DNA of 64,000 nucleotides from Bacteroidales bacterium (GTDB lineage: Bacteria > Bacteroidota > Bacteroidia > Bacteroidales > Bacteroidaceae): the NCBI GenBank assembly GCA_004557185.1, contig SFEP01000003.1, positions 12,362 through 76,361 of the forward strand, in the 5' to 3' direction. A program made the translations under genes and the position numbers. Positions 1 through 9,542 of the stretch are shown piece after piece (within the stretch, counting starts at the first letter, position 1; each line of letters starts with the position of its first letter). Under the pieces are notes generated by a model that did not search any database, was not told the DNA's origin, and was given only the letters and a program-made list of their open reading frames with translations.

Positions 1-694
1 ACTCGTCGAGCATCTTCTTTTTGGGGAAGGAAATGCCGTACACACGGGTCATCTGCGGACGCTTTTCATCGCCGCGCCAGTAGGCCGCGCTCACGGCCAT
101 CACTTTCACGGCTTTGATGGGCGCGGTGCTGAGCAGGTGCGGGCCGCGGCAGAGGTCGGTGTAGGCACCCTGTGTGTAGGTGGTGATGTGTCCGTCCTCG
201 AGTTCGGCTATCAACTCGTTCTTGTAGGTCTGTCCGTGTTCGCCGAAGAATTTCAGGGCATCGTCTTTTGAGATGTCGGCACGCACCAAGGCTTCCTTGC
301 GCTGCACAAGTTCCTGCATTTTCTTCTCGATTTTGCCAAAGTCGCCTTCGGTAATGGTGACACCTTCGGGGGGCATGACGTCGTAGTAGAAGCCGTTTTC
401 AATGGCGGGGCCGATACCGAATTGTGTGCCGGGCCACAGTTCCTGCATAGCCTCAGCCATCAGGTGTGCCGAAGTGTGCCAGAAGGCGTGTTTGCCTTCT
501 GCATCGTCCCATTTGTAAAGTTGAATGGTTGCGTCGCTTTCAATGGGGCGGTTGAGTTCAACCGTTTCACCATTCACGCCACAAGCCAGCACGTCCTGGG
601 CCAATCGCGGTGAGATGCTCTCTGCTATCTGAAGCCCCGTGATACCACTTTCGTATTCACGGATGGAGCCATCGGGGAAAGTAATCTTTATCAT
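1..694 (-). CDS. thrS: Threonyl-tRNA synthetase, N-terminal part
   Basis: Charges tRNA-Thr with threonine in the cytoplasm. Only about 231 N-terminal codons lie in the window; the gene runs off the left edge. The start ATG is at 692-694 and the protein begins [17 protein letters not shown], a typical TGS domain (about residues 1-62). The editing (tRNA-SAD) domain follows, with the zinc-site motif HTSAH near residue 73 and the FYYDV stretch. The class II catalytic core is outside the window. A TACCTTTG box lies 30 bases upstream, so the gene probably has its own promoter. Identification rests on the familiar TGS plus SAD order and is very secure; nothing can be said about the C-terminal part. 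Confidence 0.97.
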   Translation of the reverse strand, partial: MIKITFPDGSIREYESGITGLQIAESISPRLAQDVLACGVNGETVELNRPIESDATIQLYKWDDAEGKHAFWHTSAHLMAEAMQELWPGTQFGIGPAIENGFYYDVMPPEGVTITEGDFGKIEKKMQELVQRKEALVRADISKDDALKFFGEHGQTYKNELIAELEDGHITTYTQGAYTDLCRGPHLLSTAPIKAVKVMAVSAAYWRGDEKRPQMTRVYGISFPKKKMLDE

Positions 695-1255
695 GTTAGG
701 CAGTTTTGTTTTTACATTGCGCGCAAAGGTAGTGAATATTTTGCTGTGCTGTGCATAAGTTGGTGTGATAATTAGGCAATTGTCGGTATTTTGTCTGCTA
801 TTTTGTCCGATTTTTTCCGAGTTATTGCCTTTCTTAGTAAAGCAAGAGGCAAAGGGTAGAGGGGGGGGGTAGGCCGGCGGTAGTTTTTGATCTTTAATGA
901 ATTGTTTGCAAAAGTTGGGTGAGGGGTTTTGGTAGATGTCGGTATTTTTGCAGTAGTCGGAGGAATGAAACAGGTGTACCCCCCGTGCGGTTTCGCCTCA
1001 GGGGTGCAAGGGCTGGTTTATTGTACACTTCCATCTGTTCCTTCTGGCTGTATGGCCGCGTTTGTTCAATCGAATCCCTATGCTGCCGATTATTGCCGCC
1101 CTGTACGCTATGCTCCTTGGTGTGGTTGTTTGTCCTAATAAATAAAAATGCCTCGTCCGCTTCCCAAAAGAATGTGAGTGCGGGCAAAGGGCTTGCTGCT
1201 GCTAACCCTCGTAATGTAATTTCCCCTATGTATAACTCTTATAAAACCACTTAGA
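695..1255. other. Intergenic region with a poly-G tract
   Basis: This spacer between the divergent thrS and the PepSY-like gene holds the thrS -7 box and a run of nine G at 861-869. Open frames on both strands exist but their translations look like random composition and none has a recognisable start context. No RNA gene or repeat was recognised. Confidence 0.6.
724..731 (-). promoter_or_regulatory. Probable thrS promoter -7 box
   Basis: TACCTTTG on the minus strand matches the Bacteroidota -7 consensus TAnnTTTG. It sits 30 bases upstream of the thrS start. No clear TTTG is present 19 bases further up, so only the -7 half is supported. Confidence 0.6.
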
Positions 1256-1693
1256 ATGAAGAATCTGATTATGATCTTGGCGTGCTTCATCGCTATGCAC
1301 ACCATGGCTTGCGCTTCAGGTGACAAGCCTATCACAAAAGAGAGTTTGCCGCAGGCTGCCCAGGCTTTTATTCAAACGTATTTCTCCAGCAAGGCCATCA
1401 CTTTGGTAAAGCAGGACACCGATGTGGCTCGAAAGACTTATGATGTAGTCTTTGCCGATGGTACGGAGGTGGAGTTCAACGGGAAAGGCGTGTGGACCGA
1501 GGTTGATGCAAAGACTTCGGCTGTGCCGCAGGCTCTCGTGCCGCAACACATCCGCACTTTCGTCAGCGAGAAGTATGCCGGACAGACCATTTGTCGCATA
1601 GAGCGCGAACGCGGTAAGACGGAGGTAAAGCTCTCTAGCGGACTGGAGCTGACATTCAACAAGGATGGCCAGCTGATAGACGTCGACAATTGA
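1256..1693 (+). CDS. Secreted PepSY-like (DUF2874 type) protein
   Basis: A 145-residue exported protein. Residues 1-20 form a hydrophobic signal sequence (MKNLIMILACFIAMHTMACA) that could be cut by signal peptidase I or, using the Cys at the end, by the lipoprotein peptidase. The rest consists of two similar halves: AQAFIQTYF…YDVVFADGTEVEFNGKGVWTEVD and IRTFVSEKY…VKLSSGLELTFNKDGQLIDVD. This repeat, ending in strand pairs with a Gly turn, is the hallmark of the Bacteroidota PepSY-like family (BLIP-like fold). Function in the periplasm is unknown; roles as protease inhibitor or envelope sensor are only guesses. It is a single-gene unit followed by a strong terminator. Confidence 0.8.
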   Translation: MKNLIMILACFIAMHTMACASGDKPITKESLPQAAQAFIQTYFSSKAITLVKQDTDVARKTYDVVFADGTEVEFNGKGVWTEVDAKTSAVPQALVPQHIRTFVSEKYAGQTICRIERERGKTEVKLSSGLELTFNKDGQLIDVDN

Positions 1694-1774
1694 CTCTTTT
1701 CCTTCCGGGCGGATGGCTGGCTTGGACTGTGTTGATTTCTCCATCGCCCTCCGCAGCGAGGCAAGTGTACAAGC

Positions 1775-1820
1775 AAGAGGCTGTGTCGTAAATAACAGTT
1801 TTACGGCGCAGCCTCTTTTC
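1775..1820. terminator. Terminator between convergent genes
   Basis: Arms 1775-1792 and 1800-1817 pair over about 17 bases around a short loop and are followed by T-rich sequence on the plus strand. On the minus strand the A-rich flank would also give a short U run, so it may serve both the PepSY-like gene and DUF4831. The arm core AGAGGCTG recurs in two other terminators of the window. Confidence 0.8.
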
Positions 1821-1944
1821 TATGTTTTATCGTTCTTTTCAGTGCGATTTCTCGCCATGGCCTCGCTTCAAATCCTGCCGGCTTTGGCGCGGCTCATTTG
1901 GCTTAACGAAATCGTTGAATTTTATCTGAGGGTTGTTTGCACGC

Positions 1945-3021
1945 TTACTCGGGGCGTGGTGCTGTAATGCGGCTGATACCACCAGTCGTGGGGTCTAAAA
2001 TGATTTCTGTGTCCATTTTCTTGTTGAAGAGGTCGGCGCCCAGATGTTCTACACGGCCAAACTGTGCCATGGGGAATGATTGCGATGCCCACTCCTCATC
2101 GCCGTTGTAGACTGATACCTTGACGCGGCTGGGCACTACGTAACGAAGGTCTTCCACTTCCTTCTTGCTCTTGCTCTTGCCGCTTTCAGGTGCAGATAAG
2201 GGCAGCGTGTGAAGGTCCTTGATGGCATAAAGAATCGGTGTGCCCGCAGGGTCGTCATTGTCAACCACGCCCAAGTGCTTGGAGAAATTAAGAAGCATGA
2301 CGTCTGCCACGTCCTTGGTGGGATAGATGTCGCGTACGAGTATGTGGCGTTCAACTTTCTGTGTACCATAAAACAGCTGCAGCAGTCCGTCCTCCTGCTT
2401 TTGCAGGTTGGCCAACATCAGGTTCAGTTGCTCTCCGTCTTTCGGCATAAAGTCAGCCTGCCCTTTCAGCAGCAGTCCGCGGTTTTCGCGTATGTCATAG
2501 ATTTCGTTGGCTGTAAGTTCGGCCATTTTTGCACGACTACCGGCTGCCAAAATCTCTGCTGTCTTGTAGTTTGCAGCGTGCATGTCGTTGTCAGATACGG
2601 GCGTTACCGAGGCTGAGGGCAGTGCCGTATCGTAGTTTGCAATAGTGTTGACGGCAAGCAGGCGTCCGTCGGTTGCTAGTGTAGCCAGCGGCGCCGATGT
2701 TTTGGCTTTCAGTTTGATGCTATACACCTTGCTGCTGTCGGCCACGCCATAGGGCACAAGGCTCACTTGCTCAATTTTCCACACATCGTAGGGCGTAGTG
2801 GTCACATCGGTCTGCCGCAGAAAACGTGCGGCAAAGGGTGCGAATTCGCCAGGCTCATAGTGTGTGCGTGTCACCTCGAAGATAACCCGCACGTGGGTGG
2901 CGGGAAGAAAATAGGTGATGCCTTCGGTTGTAATACCGGGGCGATAATCGCTTACCTGGGTCTGTGCTGCGGTGCCGAGCGATACAACAAGTGCTGCGGC
3001 AGCCAAACATTTGCGTAACAT
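1945..3021 (-). CDS. DUF4831 family protein
   Basis: A 358-residue exported protein of a Bacteroidota-specific family of unknown role. The ATG at 3019-3021 is chosen because it is directly followed by a classical signal peptide (MLRKCLAAAALVVSLGTAAQ); the reading frame continues further upstream but that part overlaps the end of the NAD(P)HX repair gene. The mature protein starts VSDYRPGITTEGITYFLPATHVRV and has the family's typical beta-rich body with the motif GxTPYDVWKIEQVSLVPYGVAD-like region near residue 80. It lies 79 bases after the repair gene in the same direction and could be co-transcribed. The family assignment is by recall of its N-terminal pattern. Confidence 0.8.
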   Translation of the reverse strand: MLRKCLAAAALVVSLGTAAQTQVSDYRPGITTEGITYFLPATHVRVIFEVTRTHYEPGEFAPFAARFLRQTDVTTTPYDVWKIEQVSLVPYGVADSSKVYSIKLKAKTSAPLATLATDGRLLAVNTIANYDTALPSASVTPVSDNDMHAANYKTAEILAAGSRAKMAELTANEIYDIRENRGLLLKGQADFMPKDGEQLNLMLANLQKQEDGLLQLFYGTQKVERHILVRDIYPTKDVADVMLLNFSKHLGVVDNDDPAGTPILYAIKDLHTLPLSAPESGKSKSKKEVEDLRYVVPSRVKVSVYNGDEEWASQSFPMAQFGRVEHLGADLFNKKMDTEIILDPTTGGISRITAPRPE

Positions 3022-3100
3022 GGTGCAGGTTCGTAGATTGGAGTGTGTCGGTGGTTTTACAGCGTGAGCTGGTGTGGCCGCCGTATTGTGTACATGAGGA

Positions 3101-4624
3101 TTATTCGGCTTGTATTTGCTTGAAAGCCTCGGGCAGTGCTGCAAGTACGTCGCTTGCCGTCAGGGAGTACTCGCCAAGTTGTGCAGCTGCTATGTCGCCT
3201 GCCAGTCCGTGCAGATAAACACCCAGGCGGGAAGCGTCGAACGGAGCGTAGCCCTGTGCCAGCAAGGCCGTGATGAGCCCCGAAAGAACATCGCCGCAAC
3301 CGGCTGTACCCATGCCCGAGTTTCCCGTGGGGTTGAAGTGTACATGTCCGTCGGGCGAACAGATGGCTGTGTAATGGCCCTTGAGCACTACGATGAACTG
3401 GTGGCGTGTGGCCAGGTTGATGGCTTCGAGCAAAATGCTGTATGAGTCGGCATTGCAAATTCCCAGTCGTTGTAGTTCTCCGGGGTGTGGCGTGAGGATG
3501 GTGTTCTTCGGAATTTGTGCAATCCAGCCCTTGTGATGGCCGAATATGTTGATGGCATCGGCGTCAAGTAGCAGGGGCGTGCCGGCATGGCTGGTTTGTT
3601 CAATCAAGGCCAGAGCTGTGCGCTTGTCGGTGCCGATGCCTGGTCCGATGCACAGTGCTTCGTACGATGCGTGGCGTATGGGGGTCGTGAAAATAAGTTC
3701 GTCCTCATCGTGGTGCAGTATGGCTTCGGGAACAGCGGTCTGCAGTATGTCGTTGTTGCGGCGCGGCGTGTGCACAGTCACTTTGCCCGCACCGCCTTTA
3801 AGGCATGCTTTGGCTGCCAGTACGGCTGCGCCAGCCATGCCATACTTTCCTGCAATAATCATGGCGTGGCCGAATGTGCCTTTGTGGCCAAATGCAGACC
3901 GCGGGTGCAGCAAGGCTTTCACTTCCTCACGCTCCATGATGTGATAGGGGGTTTCGAGGCGTGCGATGCCATCGGCTGTGAGACCGATGTTGACGATGTG
4001 CAACTGCCCCACATATTCCTGATTGTCGGCCAGCAGCATGGCGAGTTTCGGCAGTTGGAAGGTTACCGTGTGGCGCGCTTTGACAATGGCGGAGTGGGAG
4101 TTGAGTGTGTTGTCCTCGCACATTAGTCCCGACGGCACGTCAATGGCTACAATGTCGGGTGTGCAGGCATTGATAAACTGCACGAGTGCTGCAAATCCGC
4201 CCGAGAGCGGTTTGTTAAGCCCTGTGCCAAACAATGCATCCACAATGACGGGGCGCTGGTCAAACTGCGGTGCTTCGAATTGCTGCGTCACTTCCGTAAA
4301 GGTAGCGTTGGGGCATTCGCTTTGCAGACGCTCAGCGTTGGCCTTGCAGTCCTCGCTCAGCGTGTGTCCGGTGTTAAAGAGGAATACCTGTACGTTAGCA
4401 TACCCTCGCACCACGAGTTGGCGCGCCACAGCCAAGCCATCGCCACCGTTGCCCGCGGGACCGGCGAACACCACGACGGGTCTGTTCTTGTCGGTGTACT
4501 GGTTGCAGATGAAGTGTGTGACTTGCGTGGAGGCACGTTCCATAAGGTTGAGTGAAGTGATTTCTTCAGCCTTGATAGTTGCTGTGTCTAACTCCTTGAA
4601 TTGTCGTGCGGTTGGTATCTTCAT
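3101..4624 (-). CDS. nnr: Bifunctional NAD(P)HX epimerase / ADP-dependent NAD(P)HX dehydratase
   Basis: Repairs damaged nicotinamide cofactors: the N-terminal YjeF domain (about residues 1-215) epimerises R- and S-NAD(P)HX, and the C-terminal ribokinase-like domain (about 225-507) dehydrates S-NAD(P)HX with ADP. Visible signatures are AGPAGNGGDGLAVARQL and VDALFGTGL in the N-terminal half, and LTPHPGELQRL plus GMGTAGCGDVLSG (substrate and nucleotide loop, with the catalytic Asp in GCGD) in the C-terminal half. The length of 507 residues is normal for the fused form. It sits 43 bases after a HAD phosphatase in the same direction, within a four-gene minus-strand run. Confidence 0.96.
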   Translation of the reverse strand: MKIPTARQFKELDTATIKAEEITSLNLMERASTQVTHFICNQYTDKNRPVVVFAGPAGNGGDGLAVARQLVVRGYANVQVFLFNTGHTLSEDCKANAERLQSECPNATFTEVTQQFEAPQFDQRPVIVDALFGTGLNKPLSGGFAALVQFINACTPDIVAIDVPSGLMCEDNTLNSHSAIVKARHTVTFQLPKLAMLLADNQEYVGQLHIVNIGLTADGIARLETPYHIMEREEVKALLHPRSAFGHKGTFGHAMIIAGKYGMAGAAVLAAKACLKGGAGKVTVHTPRRNNDILQTAVPEAILHHDEDELIFTTPIRHASYEALCIGPGIGTDKRTALALIEQTSHAGTPLLLDADAINIFGHHKGWIAQIPKNTILTPHPGELQRLGICNADSYSILLEAINLATRHQFIVVLKGHYTAICSPDGHVHFNPTGNSGMGTAGCGDVLSGLITALLAQGYAPFDASRLGVYLHGLAGDIAAAQLGEYSLTASDVLAALPEAFKQIQAE

Positions 4625-4667
4625 GTGGTAGTTTGCTTGAGGTGGCTTGCTTGGGGTTGTATGTGCC

Positions 4668-5093
4668 TTAGAAGGGCCACCAGCCTTTTTTCTTTTCGGG
4701 TTCGCTGGGGGAGGCGAGATCCTGCATGTATTGTTCGAATGTGATGCGGCGCGAAATCATTTGGTAGATGGCGCCCCAGTCGGGCAAACCGCCCACGTTG
4801 CGATCGTCAATGAAGAGGTCGACTTTCAGTTTGCGACTGTAGCGCTTCGACCCAGGCTTGTCGTTGGCATCCTCATCGATGTCGGCATTGGCGGCATAGA
4901 ATCTTACGCCGCGCTCACTGCACCAGTCAATCGCTTCCTGCAGCAAATCGCCCTCGCGTACGCTCCACAGCACAAGTTTGTGCCCGTCCTTCATGAGTTG
5001 GCGCAGGGTGGCAGTGGCAAAGGGGAGTTCTTTGCCAATGGCGGGGTAGCGATGCTCTACAATCGTACCATCAAAATCAATAGCAATGGTCAT
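4668..5093 (-). CDS. Small HAD-family hydrolase
   Basis: A 141-residue HAD-like phosphatase. The nucleophile motif DFDGTI at residues 6-11 supplies Asp6 and the acid Asp8; the acidic motif LFIDDRNVGG near residue 100 binds magnesium. There is no cap domain, as in the short BT0820-type Bacteroides proteins. The substrate is unknown. The tail is polar and ends KKKGWWPF. The gene is between rmlA and the NAD(P)HX repair gene, so a housekeeping phosphatase in sugar-nucleotide or cofactor metabolism is possible, but that is inference from position only. Confidence 0.85.
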   Translation of the reverse strand: MTIAIDFDGTIVEHRYPAIGKELPFATATLRQLMKDGHKLVLWSVREGDLLQEAIDWCSERGVRFYAANADIDEDANDKPGSKRYSRKLKVDLFIDDRNVGGLPDWGAIYQMISRRITFEQYMQDLASPSEPEKKKGWWPF

Positions 5094-5195
5094 GAGGTTT
5101 TCTTGCGATATTGGTTGAGGTAAGACAACTTACCTTGTTGTTTATCAAATATTTACCACTGTGAAATGGTAAATGTGAATGCGTTCACGATAGCG

Positions 5196-6077
5196 TCAGA
5201 GAGCCTTGTTGGCCAGCTTCATAAGATATTGGCCGTACCCGTTCTTCAACATGGGCTGTGCAATTTCTCGTACCTTTTGCGGCGTAATCCAACGTTGTTC
5301 CAGAGCGATGCCTTCGAGGCAGCCAATTTTCTGGCCCGTGCGCTTTTCTATCACCTCAATGAAGGTGGATGCCTCACTCAGGCTGTCGTGCGTTCCCGTG
5401 TCGAGCCAAGCGAAGCCAATGCCGAGTGTCTGCACCATGAGTTCGCCATCTTCCAAGAAACGCTGGTTTACAGTCGTGATTTCCAGTTCACCGCGTGCCG
5501 ACGGCTTAATGCTTTCGGCCACCTGCACCACCTTGTTGGGGTAGAAGTAGAGGCCCACCACGGCATACGACGATTTCGGTTGTTCGGGCTTCTCCTCAAT
5601 GCTGATGCAGTTGCCCTCAGCGTCAAACTCCACTACACCGTAGCGTTCGGGGTCGTTCACGCGGTAGCCAAACACCGTAGCCTTGTGGTCCTGTTCTGCG
5701 GTGCGCACGGCTTCACGCAGTATGTGTCGGAAGTTGCTGCCGTGGAAGATGTTATCGCCTAACACCAGGCATACGCTGTCATCGCCTATAAACTCCTTGC
5801 CGATGAGGAAGGCTTGTGCCAAACCATCGGGCGAGGGTTGCTCAGCATATTCCAACTTGACGCCGTAGTCAGAGCCATCGCCCAGCAGGCGCTTAAAGCC
5901 AGGCAGATCCTGTGGCGTGGAGATGATCAGTATTTCGCGTATTCCAGCAAGCATCAGCACCGATACGGGGTAATATACCATGGGTTTGTCGAATATCGGG
6001 ATGAGTTGCTTGCTGATGCCTTTTGTGATGGGGTAAAGGCGCGTGCCGCTTCCGCCGGCCAAAACAATACCTTTCAT
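5196..6077 (-). CDS. rmlA: Glucose-1-phosphate thymidylyltransferase
   Basis: Makes dTDP-glucose from glucose 1-phosphate and dTTP, the first step of the dTDP-L-rhamnose pathway for O-antigen and capsule sugars. The start at 6075-6077 gives 293 residues, the usual length, and begins [20 protein letters not shown], the nucleotide-binding loop. Other family marks are [30 protein letters not shown] and the C-terminal [17 protein letters not shown]. The reading frame stays open for a further 137 codons upstream, but that stretch lies across the promoter and is not protein-like. rmlB, rmlC and rmlD are not in the window. Confidence 0.97.
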   Translation of the reverse strand: MKGIVLAGGSGTRLYPITKGISKQLIPIFDKPMVYYPVSVLMLAGIREILIISTPQDLPGFKRLLGDGSDYGVKLEYAEQPSPDGLAQAFLIGKEFIGDDSVCLVLGDNIFHGSNFRHILREAVRTAEQDHKATVFGYRVNDPERYGVVEFDAEGNCISIEEKPEQPKSSYAVVGLYFYPNKVVQVAESIKPSARGELEITTVNQRFLEDGELMVQTLGIGFAWLDTGTHDSLSEASTFIEVIEKRTGQKIGCLEGIALEQRWITPQKVREIAQPMLKNGYGQYLMKLANKAL

Positions 6078-6212
6078 GTATCTATTGTGTAGATTAAGCG
6101 GGTTAAAATCAAGTTTGCAGTATCGGCATAAATTAAGGTGCTGTGCAGGTTGTATGCACTTATGCCGCATGGTTACGATATGCGGGAAAAAAGATCCGCA
6201 GCCTATTTTATG

Positions 6213-6243
6213 CAAAGATAGCGCAAACATCATGCAGGGCAAA
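6213..6243 (-). promoter_or_regulatory. Promoter of the rmlA gene run
   Basis: On the minus strand a TTTG (6240-6243) is followed after exactly 19 bases by TATCTTTG (6213-6220), a full match to the Bacteroidota consensus TTTG-N19-TAnnTTTG. It would leave a leader of roughly 130 bases before the rmlA start. Confidence 0.8.
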
Positions 6244-6415
6244 ATAAAACAATGTACTTTTTCGACAGGTCGCGGTATAGTCATATCACTCACGGTTGGC
6301 AGTAGGTGGTTAGAAGTGTTTATGGCCCCAGATACATATCCTTCTGTGCGCCTCCACACATCCCGTTTGCCCAACTGCTGCGTACAGCCCACGCTTCCGT
6401 CTGTTTCTGTGGGGC

Positions 6416-6563
6416 ACTTTCCCATTTCAAGATGCTGACTTGTGCGTTGCCACGCCGCCGTGGCAACGTTGTTATGCCGCCGTGGCAACGTTGTTACGCC
6501 TCCGTGGCAACGTTGTTACGCCTCCGTGGCAACGCACAAGTCGGCATCTTGAAACGGGAAGGT
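6416..6563. repeat. GC-class palindromic tandem element (locus A)
   Basis: Four head-to-tail 22-bp units occupy 6446-6533 (starts 6446, 6468, 6490, 6512). Each begins GTTG and ends GTGGCAAC; the first is itself a palindrome with arms GTTGCCAC and GTGGCAAC. The block is enclosed by inverted arms 6421-6453 and 6526-6558 that pair over 33 bases with two mismatches and can be extended a few bases outwards. It lies between rmlA and the terminator of pfkA and has no coding sense. Six other spacers of the window hold related designs. Confidence 0.9.
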
Positions 6564-6762
6564 CTTATTCTGTTATGAAAATCTGCTTTCTTAAAAATCC
6601 TTTATATGTTGTATGTGAGCAAGTAAAATTGGATCGACTTCCTTCTGTCTTTGCTGTCAGACATGGCTGTTCTGCAGCCAGAACCCAAGGCGATGGAAAG
6701 ATATGAACAGGTGATATGAATTATTACTGTCCGCTAAACTTTGACCCACCGCCTACAAAACA

Positions 6763-6799
6763 AGGGCGGCACGGAATGCGTGATGCGCCGTGCCGCCCT
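6763..6799 (-). terminator. pfkA terminator
   Basis: Arms 6763-6774 and 6788-6799 pair perfectly over 12 bases; on the minus strand the hairpin is followed by TTGTTTTG. It lies 24 bases after the pfkA stop codon. Confidence 0.85.
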
Positions 6800-6822
6800 G
6801 TGTGGCTTGTGGGTATTTTGGT

Positions 6823-7800
6823 TTAGATGGAGAGTTCGTCAAGCACTTTAATCAGCTTCTTGTCCATGGCCTTACGCTTGCTGACGGCGTCGATGAAGGG
6901 CACGTAGACTACTTCGTTGTTGCGGATGCCAACCATCACGTTGCGCTGGCCTTGCACGAGTGCCTCGATGGCACCCACGCCTACCTGCGAGGCAAGAATG
7001 CGGTCGCGGGCAGAGGGGCGGCCGCCGCGTTGCAGGTGGCCGAGGATGGACACGCGCACATCGAACTGCGGATATTCCTCGTTCACGCGGTTGGCGTAGT
7101 ACATGGCACCGCATTTGGGGCTCTCGCTCACTATCACGATACAACTCTTCTTGCTCTTGCGAATGCCGCGTTCCATGAACTTGATGAGCTGGTCGGAGCC
7201 TGTGGAATCCTCGGGAATGATGGCAGCCTCAGCACCTGCGGCAATGGCGCTGTTCTGTGCCAGGAAGCCAGCATCGCGACCCATAACCTCCACAAAGAAG
7301 ATGCGCTCGTGTGAGGTGGCCGTGTCGCGTATTTTGTCGACACAATCGGTGATGGTGTTGAGTGTGGTGTCGTAGCCGATGGTGTTATCAGTGCCGTAGA
7401 GGTCGTTGTCGATGGTGCCAGGAAGACCGATGCAGGGGAAGTCATATTCCTCAGCCAGCGTCATGGCGCCTGTGAGCGAACCGTTACCGCCAATCACAAT
7501 GAGGGCATCGATGGCTTCCTTGCGGAGCGTTTCGTAGGCGCGTTTACGGCCAGCTGGTGTTTGGAACTCTTTGCTGCGTGCTGTACGCAGTATGGTGCCG
7601 CCTGTCTGAATGATATTACTTACGTCTTCGGTTGTGAAAGTCTTGACTTCGTCGTTGATGAGGCCGTCGTAGCCTCGGTATATGCCTTTTATCTTGAAGC
7701 CGTTGCAAATGCCGCTACGTGTGACGGCGCGAATGGCTGCGTTCATGCCTGGTGCGTCGCCGCCCGAGGTCAATACGCCAATGCATCTGATTTTTCCCAT
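6823..7800 (-). CDS. pfkA: 6-phosphofructokinase
   Basis: Phosphorylates fructose 6-phosphate in glycolysis. At 325 residues it has bacterial PfkA size. Motifs are [10 protein letters not shown] (11-20, phosphate loop), GGNGSLTGA (104-112), GTIDND with the catalytic Asp131, and the MGRDAGFLA stretch. The Gly in the GGNGS loop and GTIDND instead of PKTIDND favour ATP over pyrophosphate as donor. The Asp that precedes this Gly in E. coli PfkA (GGDGS, magnesium contact) is Asn here; this may be normal for the phylum. It follows the antiporter gene after 49 bases in the same direction and ends at a strong terminator. Confidence 0.95.
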   Translation of the reverse strand: MGKIRCIGVLTSGGDAPGMNAAIRAVTRSGICNGFKIKGIYRGYDGLINDEVKTFTTEDVSNIIQTGGTILRTARSKEFQTPAGRKRAYETLRKEAIDALIVIGGNGSLTGAMTLAEEYDFPCIGLPGTIDNDLYGTDNTIGYDTTLNTITDCVDKIRDTATSHERIFFVEVMGRDAGFLAQNSAIAAGAEAAIIPEDSTGSDQLIKFMERGIRKSKKSCIVIVSESPKCGAMYYANRVNEEYPQFDVRVSILGHLQRGGRPSARDRILASQVGVGAIEALVQGQRNVMVGIRNNEVVYVPFIDAVSKRKAMDKKLIKVLDELSI

Positions 7801-7849
7801 AGTCTGAGAGTTTATGTGGTGGTTAGTAGTATTTTTACAGCAGTGAACA

Positions 7850-9241
7850 TTAGAATAGGCAGATGGCTGCGGAGAGTACCAGCAAACCGGCAGCGAAGCC
7901 GGCCAATACCTTCGGTGTGATGTGGCGAAGATACCAGGAGAAGGTCACTCCCTCCATGCGCATGAGCAGAAGGCCTGCAATGGTGCCAGTGGAAAGCAGT
8001 GTGCCGCCCATGGCTGTGGTGTAGCTGAGCAAAGGCCAGAAGTTGCTGCCGCCAGCAATGCTGCCCATGGCGCCTGCAGCCTCGTAGGGGTGGAACAGGC
8101 TGATGCTACCAAGCACAACGGGGAGGTTGCCCAAGAATGCCGAGATGCCTCCCAGCACAGGGGCAATGACGTAGTCGCAAGGCACGTGTTCATGGATGAA
8201 GGTCAGCAACATGCGCAGGGCACCCGTCTCGGTGAGAGCTGCAAACATTAGCGTGAGTCCAATAAAATAGAGGATGTTCTGCAAATTGGCGTACTGCAAA
8301 GCCAAGGGGGTGCGCTTACGTACCATGAGGTCGCTTTGCAGCAGCGTGCGGTTGCAGAGTTCATTGACAATCCACAGCAAGGCCAGCACGCAGAGTGCGC
8401 CCAGGAAGGGCGGCAGCAAGGTGATGCGATGGAAGGTGGGGATGAACCACAGGCCGCCGATGCCTACGAGCAGCATGAGCAGGCGCTGCGGACGTGTGAG
8501 CAGGGTGTCGTCGCCGCGGTAGGGCGGGGTGGTGTTGACAAGCTGGATGCGTGTGGGGAGCGTGTGCATCATGAGCAGCAACGTGGTGATGAGGGCCACG
8601 CATACAGGCACCACCAGCCACATGAAGTAGGCCGTAGGTGTGACAAGGCCGGCTGTCCATAACCTTAAACTCGTCAGGTCGCCAATCACCGTGATGGCAC
8701 CGCCGCAATTGGCAGCCAGCACGATGACAGTGCTGTAGATGCGCCGCTCGCGCTCGTTGCTGATAAGAGGATGCACAATGCCGAGCAGGAGCACCACGGT
8801 GGCGAGGTTGTCGAGGTTGGCCGAAAGTAAAAAGGTGAGACCCGCGAGCAACCACAGGAGTTTCTTGGGTTGGCGGGTGCGTAGCCATTCCGTCAGAAAG
8901 TCAAAGCAGCCGTTGTTGTTGAGCACTTCGACAATGGAGGTGGTAGCCAGTAAGAAGAGTACGACTTCTGCGCATTGTGCCACATAGCCCAGAAAAATGT
9001 GGGTGGCGATAAACTCCTTCACGCTGCGCAGCGTGATGGGGTGAGAAGTGAGGTAGGAGACGAATTCTACGGGATGTTCGCTGACAATAAACATCGGGCC
9101 GTGATACACATAGAGCAGCCAGCAGCAAACCCCGGTGAACATGGCCACGGCAGCCTTGTTCATGCGATTAACCGTTTCGGTGGCTATCAGGAACAGGCCG
9201 AAAAGTGTAATTGCTATAATAATGAATGTCATAGCGTACAT
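7850..9241 (-). CDS. nhaD: NhaD-type sodium/proton antiporter
   Basis: Inner-membrane protein of 463 residues that probably exports sodium in exchange for protons. It contains about twelve hydrophobic segments and NhaD-like signatures such as [38 protein letters not shown] and [16 protein letters not shown], in which the conserved Asp, Asn and Thr residues of the ion transporter superfamily can be seen. Two ATG codons are possible at 9239-9241 and 9230-9232; neither has a ribosome site, so the start is uncertain by three residues. It precedes pfkA by 49 bases and may share its transcript; tRNA-Gly lies just upstream. Confidence 0.87.
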   Translation of the reverse strand: MYAMTFIIIAITLFGLFLIATETVNRMNKAAVAMFTGVCCWLLYVYHGPMFIVSEHPVEFVSYLTSHPITLRSVKEFIATHIFLGYVAQCAEVVLFLLATTSIVEVLNNNGCFDFLTEWLRTRQPKKLLWLLAGLTFLLSANLDNLATVVLLLGIVHPLISNERERRIYSTVIVLAANCGGAITVIGDLTSLRLWTAGLVTPTAYFMWLVVPVCVALITTLLLMMHTLPTRIQLVNTTPPYRGDDTLLTRPQRLLMLLVGIGGLWFIPTFHRITLLPPFLGALCVLALLWIVNELCNRTLLQSDLMVRKRTPLALQYANLQNILYFIGLTLMFAALTETGALRMLLTFIHEHVPCDYVIAPVLGGISAFLGNLPVVLGSISLFHPYEAAGAMGSIAGGSNFWPLLSYTTAMGGTLLSTGTIAGLLLMRMEGVTFSWYLRHITPKVLAGFAAGLLVLSAAICLF

Positions 9242-9313
9242 GGTCAGTGTAGAAGCACCTGTTGTCCTGTTTGCGGGGCTGTATGACCGCCATAATGCCC
9301 CTGGGGGACTGTG

Positions 9314-9386
9314 AGCGGCAAACGGGGCTCGAACCCGCGACCCTTAGCTTGGGAAGCTAATGCTCTACCAACTGAGCTACTGCCGC
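9314..9386 (-). tRNA. tRNA-Gly(CCC)
   Basis: A 73-nt cloverleaf: acceptor GCGGCAG pairs with TTGCCGC, the anticodon stem TTAGC/GCTAA closes the loop TTCCCAA (anticodon CCC, plus-strand 9351-9353), and the T arm GCGGG-TTCGAGC-CCCGT is complete. The discriminator is U, as usual for glycine. CCA is not encoded. Confidence 0.95.
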
Positions 9387-9396
9387 AATGCAGGTG

Positions 9397-9404
9397 CAAA
9401 TGTA
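9397..9404 (-). promoter_or_regulatory. Probable tRNA-Gly promoter -7 box
   Basis: TACATTTG on the minus strand lies 11 bases upstream of the tRNA 5' end, the spacing expected for a tRNA promoter. No TTTG is visible at the -33 position. Confidence 0.6.
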
Positions 9405-9542
9405 ATGATTAAAATGGTAAATGAACTATTGGCATACTGCTTTTTTCGCCTTACTGGGTGTGCCCTGCGCTTTTTATGCCCTTGGAGCGGGGCGCGTGCC
9501 GTTGCCAGAACACTGGTTGTGCGCAGAATGGCATGCTGCATT

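Larger units (their letters stand above)
6078..6822. other. Intergenic region upstream of rmlA
   Basis: The spacer holds, from left to right, the rmlA leader and promoter, the GC-class repeat element and the pfkA terminator. Between about 6250 and 6415 and between 6564 and 6760 nothing further was recognised. Confidence 0.7.

Noticed and set aside
894..1254. Open frames on both strands between thrS and the PepSY-like gene
   Set aside because: Translations look unstructured, overlap each other and have no family resemblance.
6446..6533. Short regular repeats that might be a CRISPR array
   Set aside because: The 22-bp units follow each other without unique spacers, each unit is palindromic, and no cas gene is nearby. 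The same holds for 19917 and 53204.
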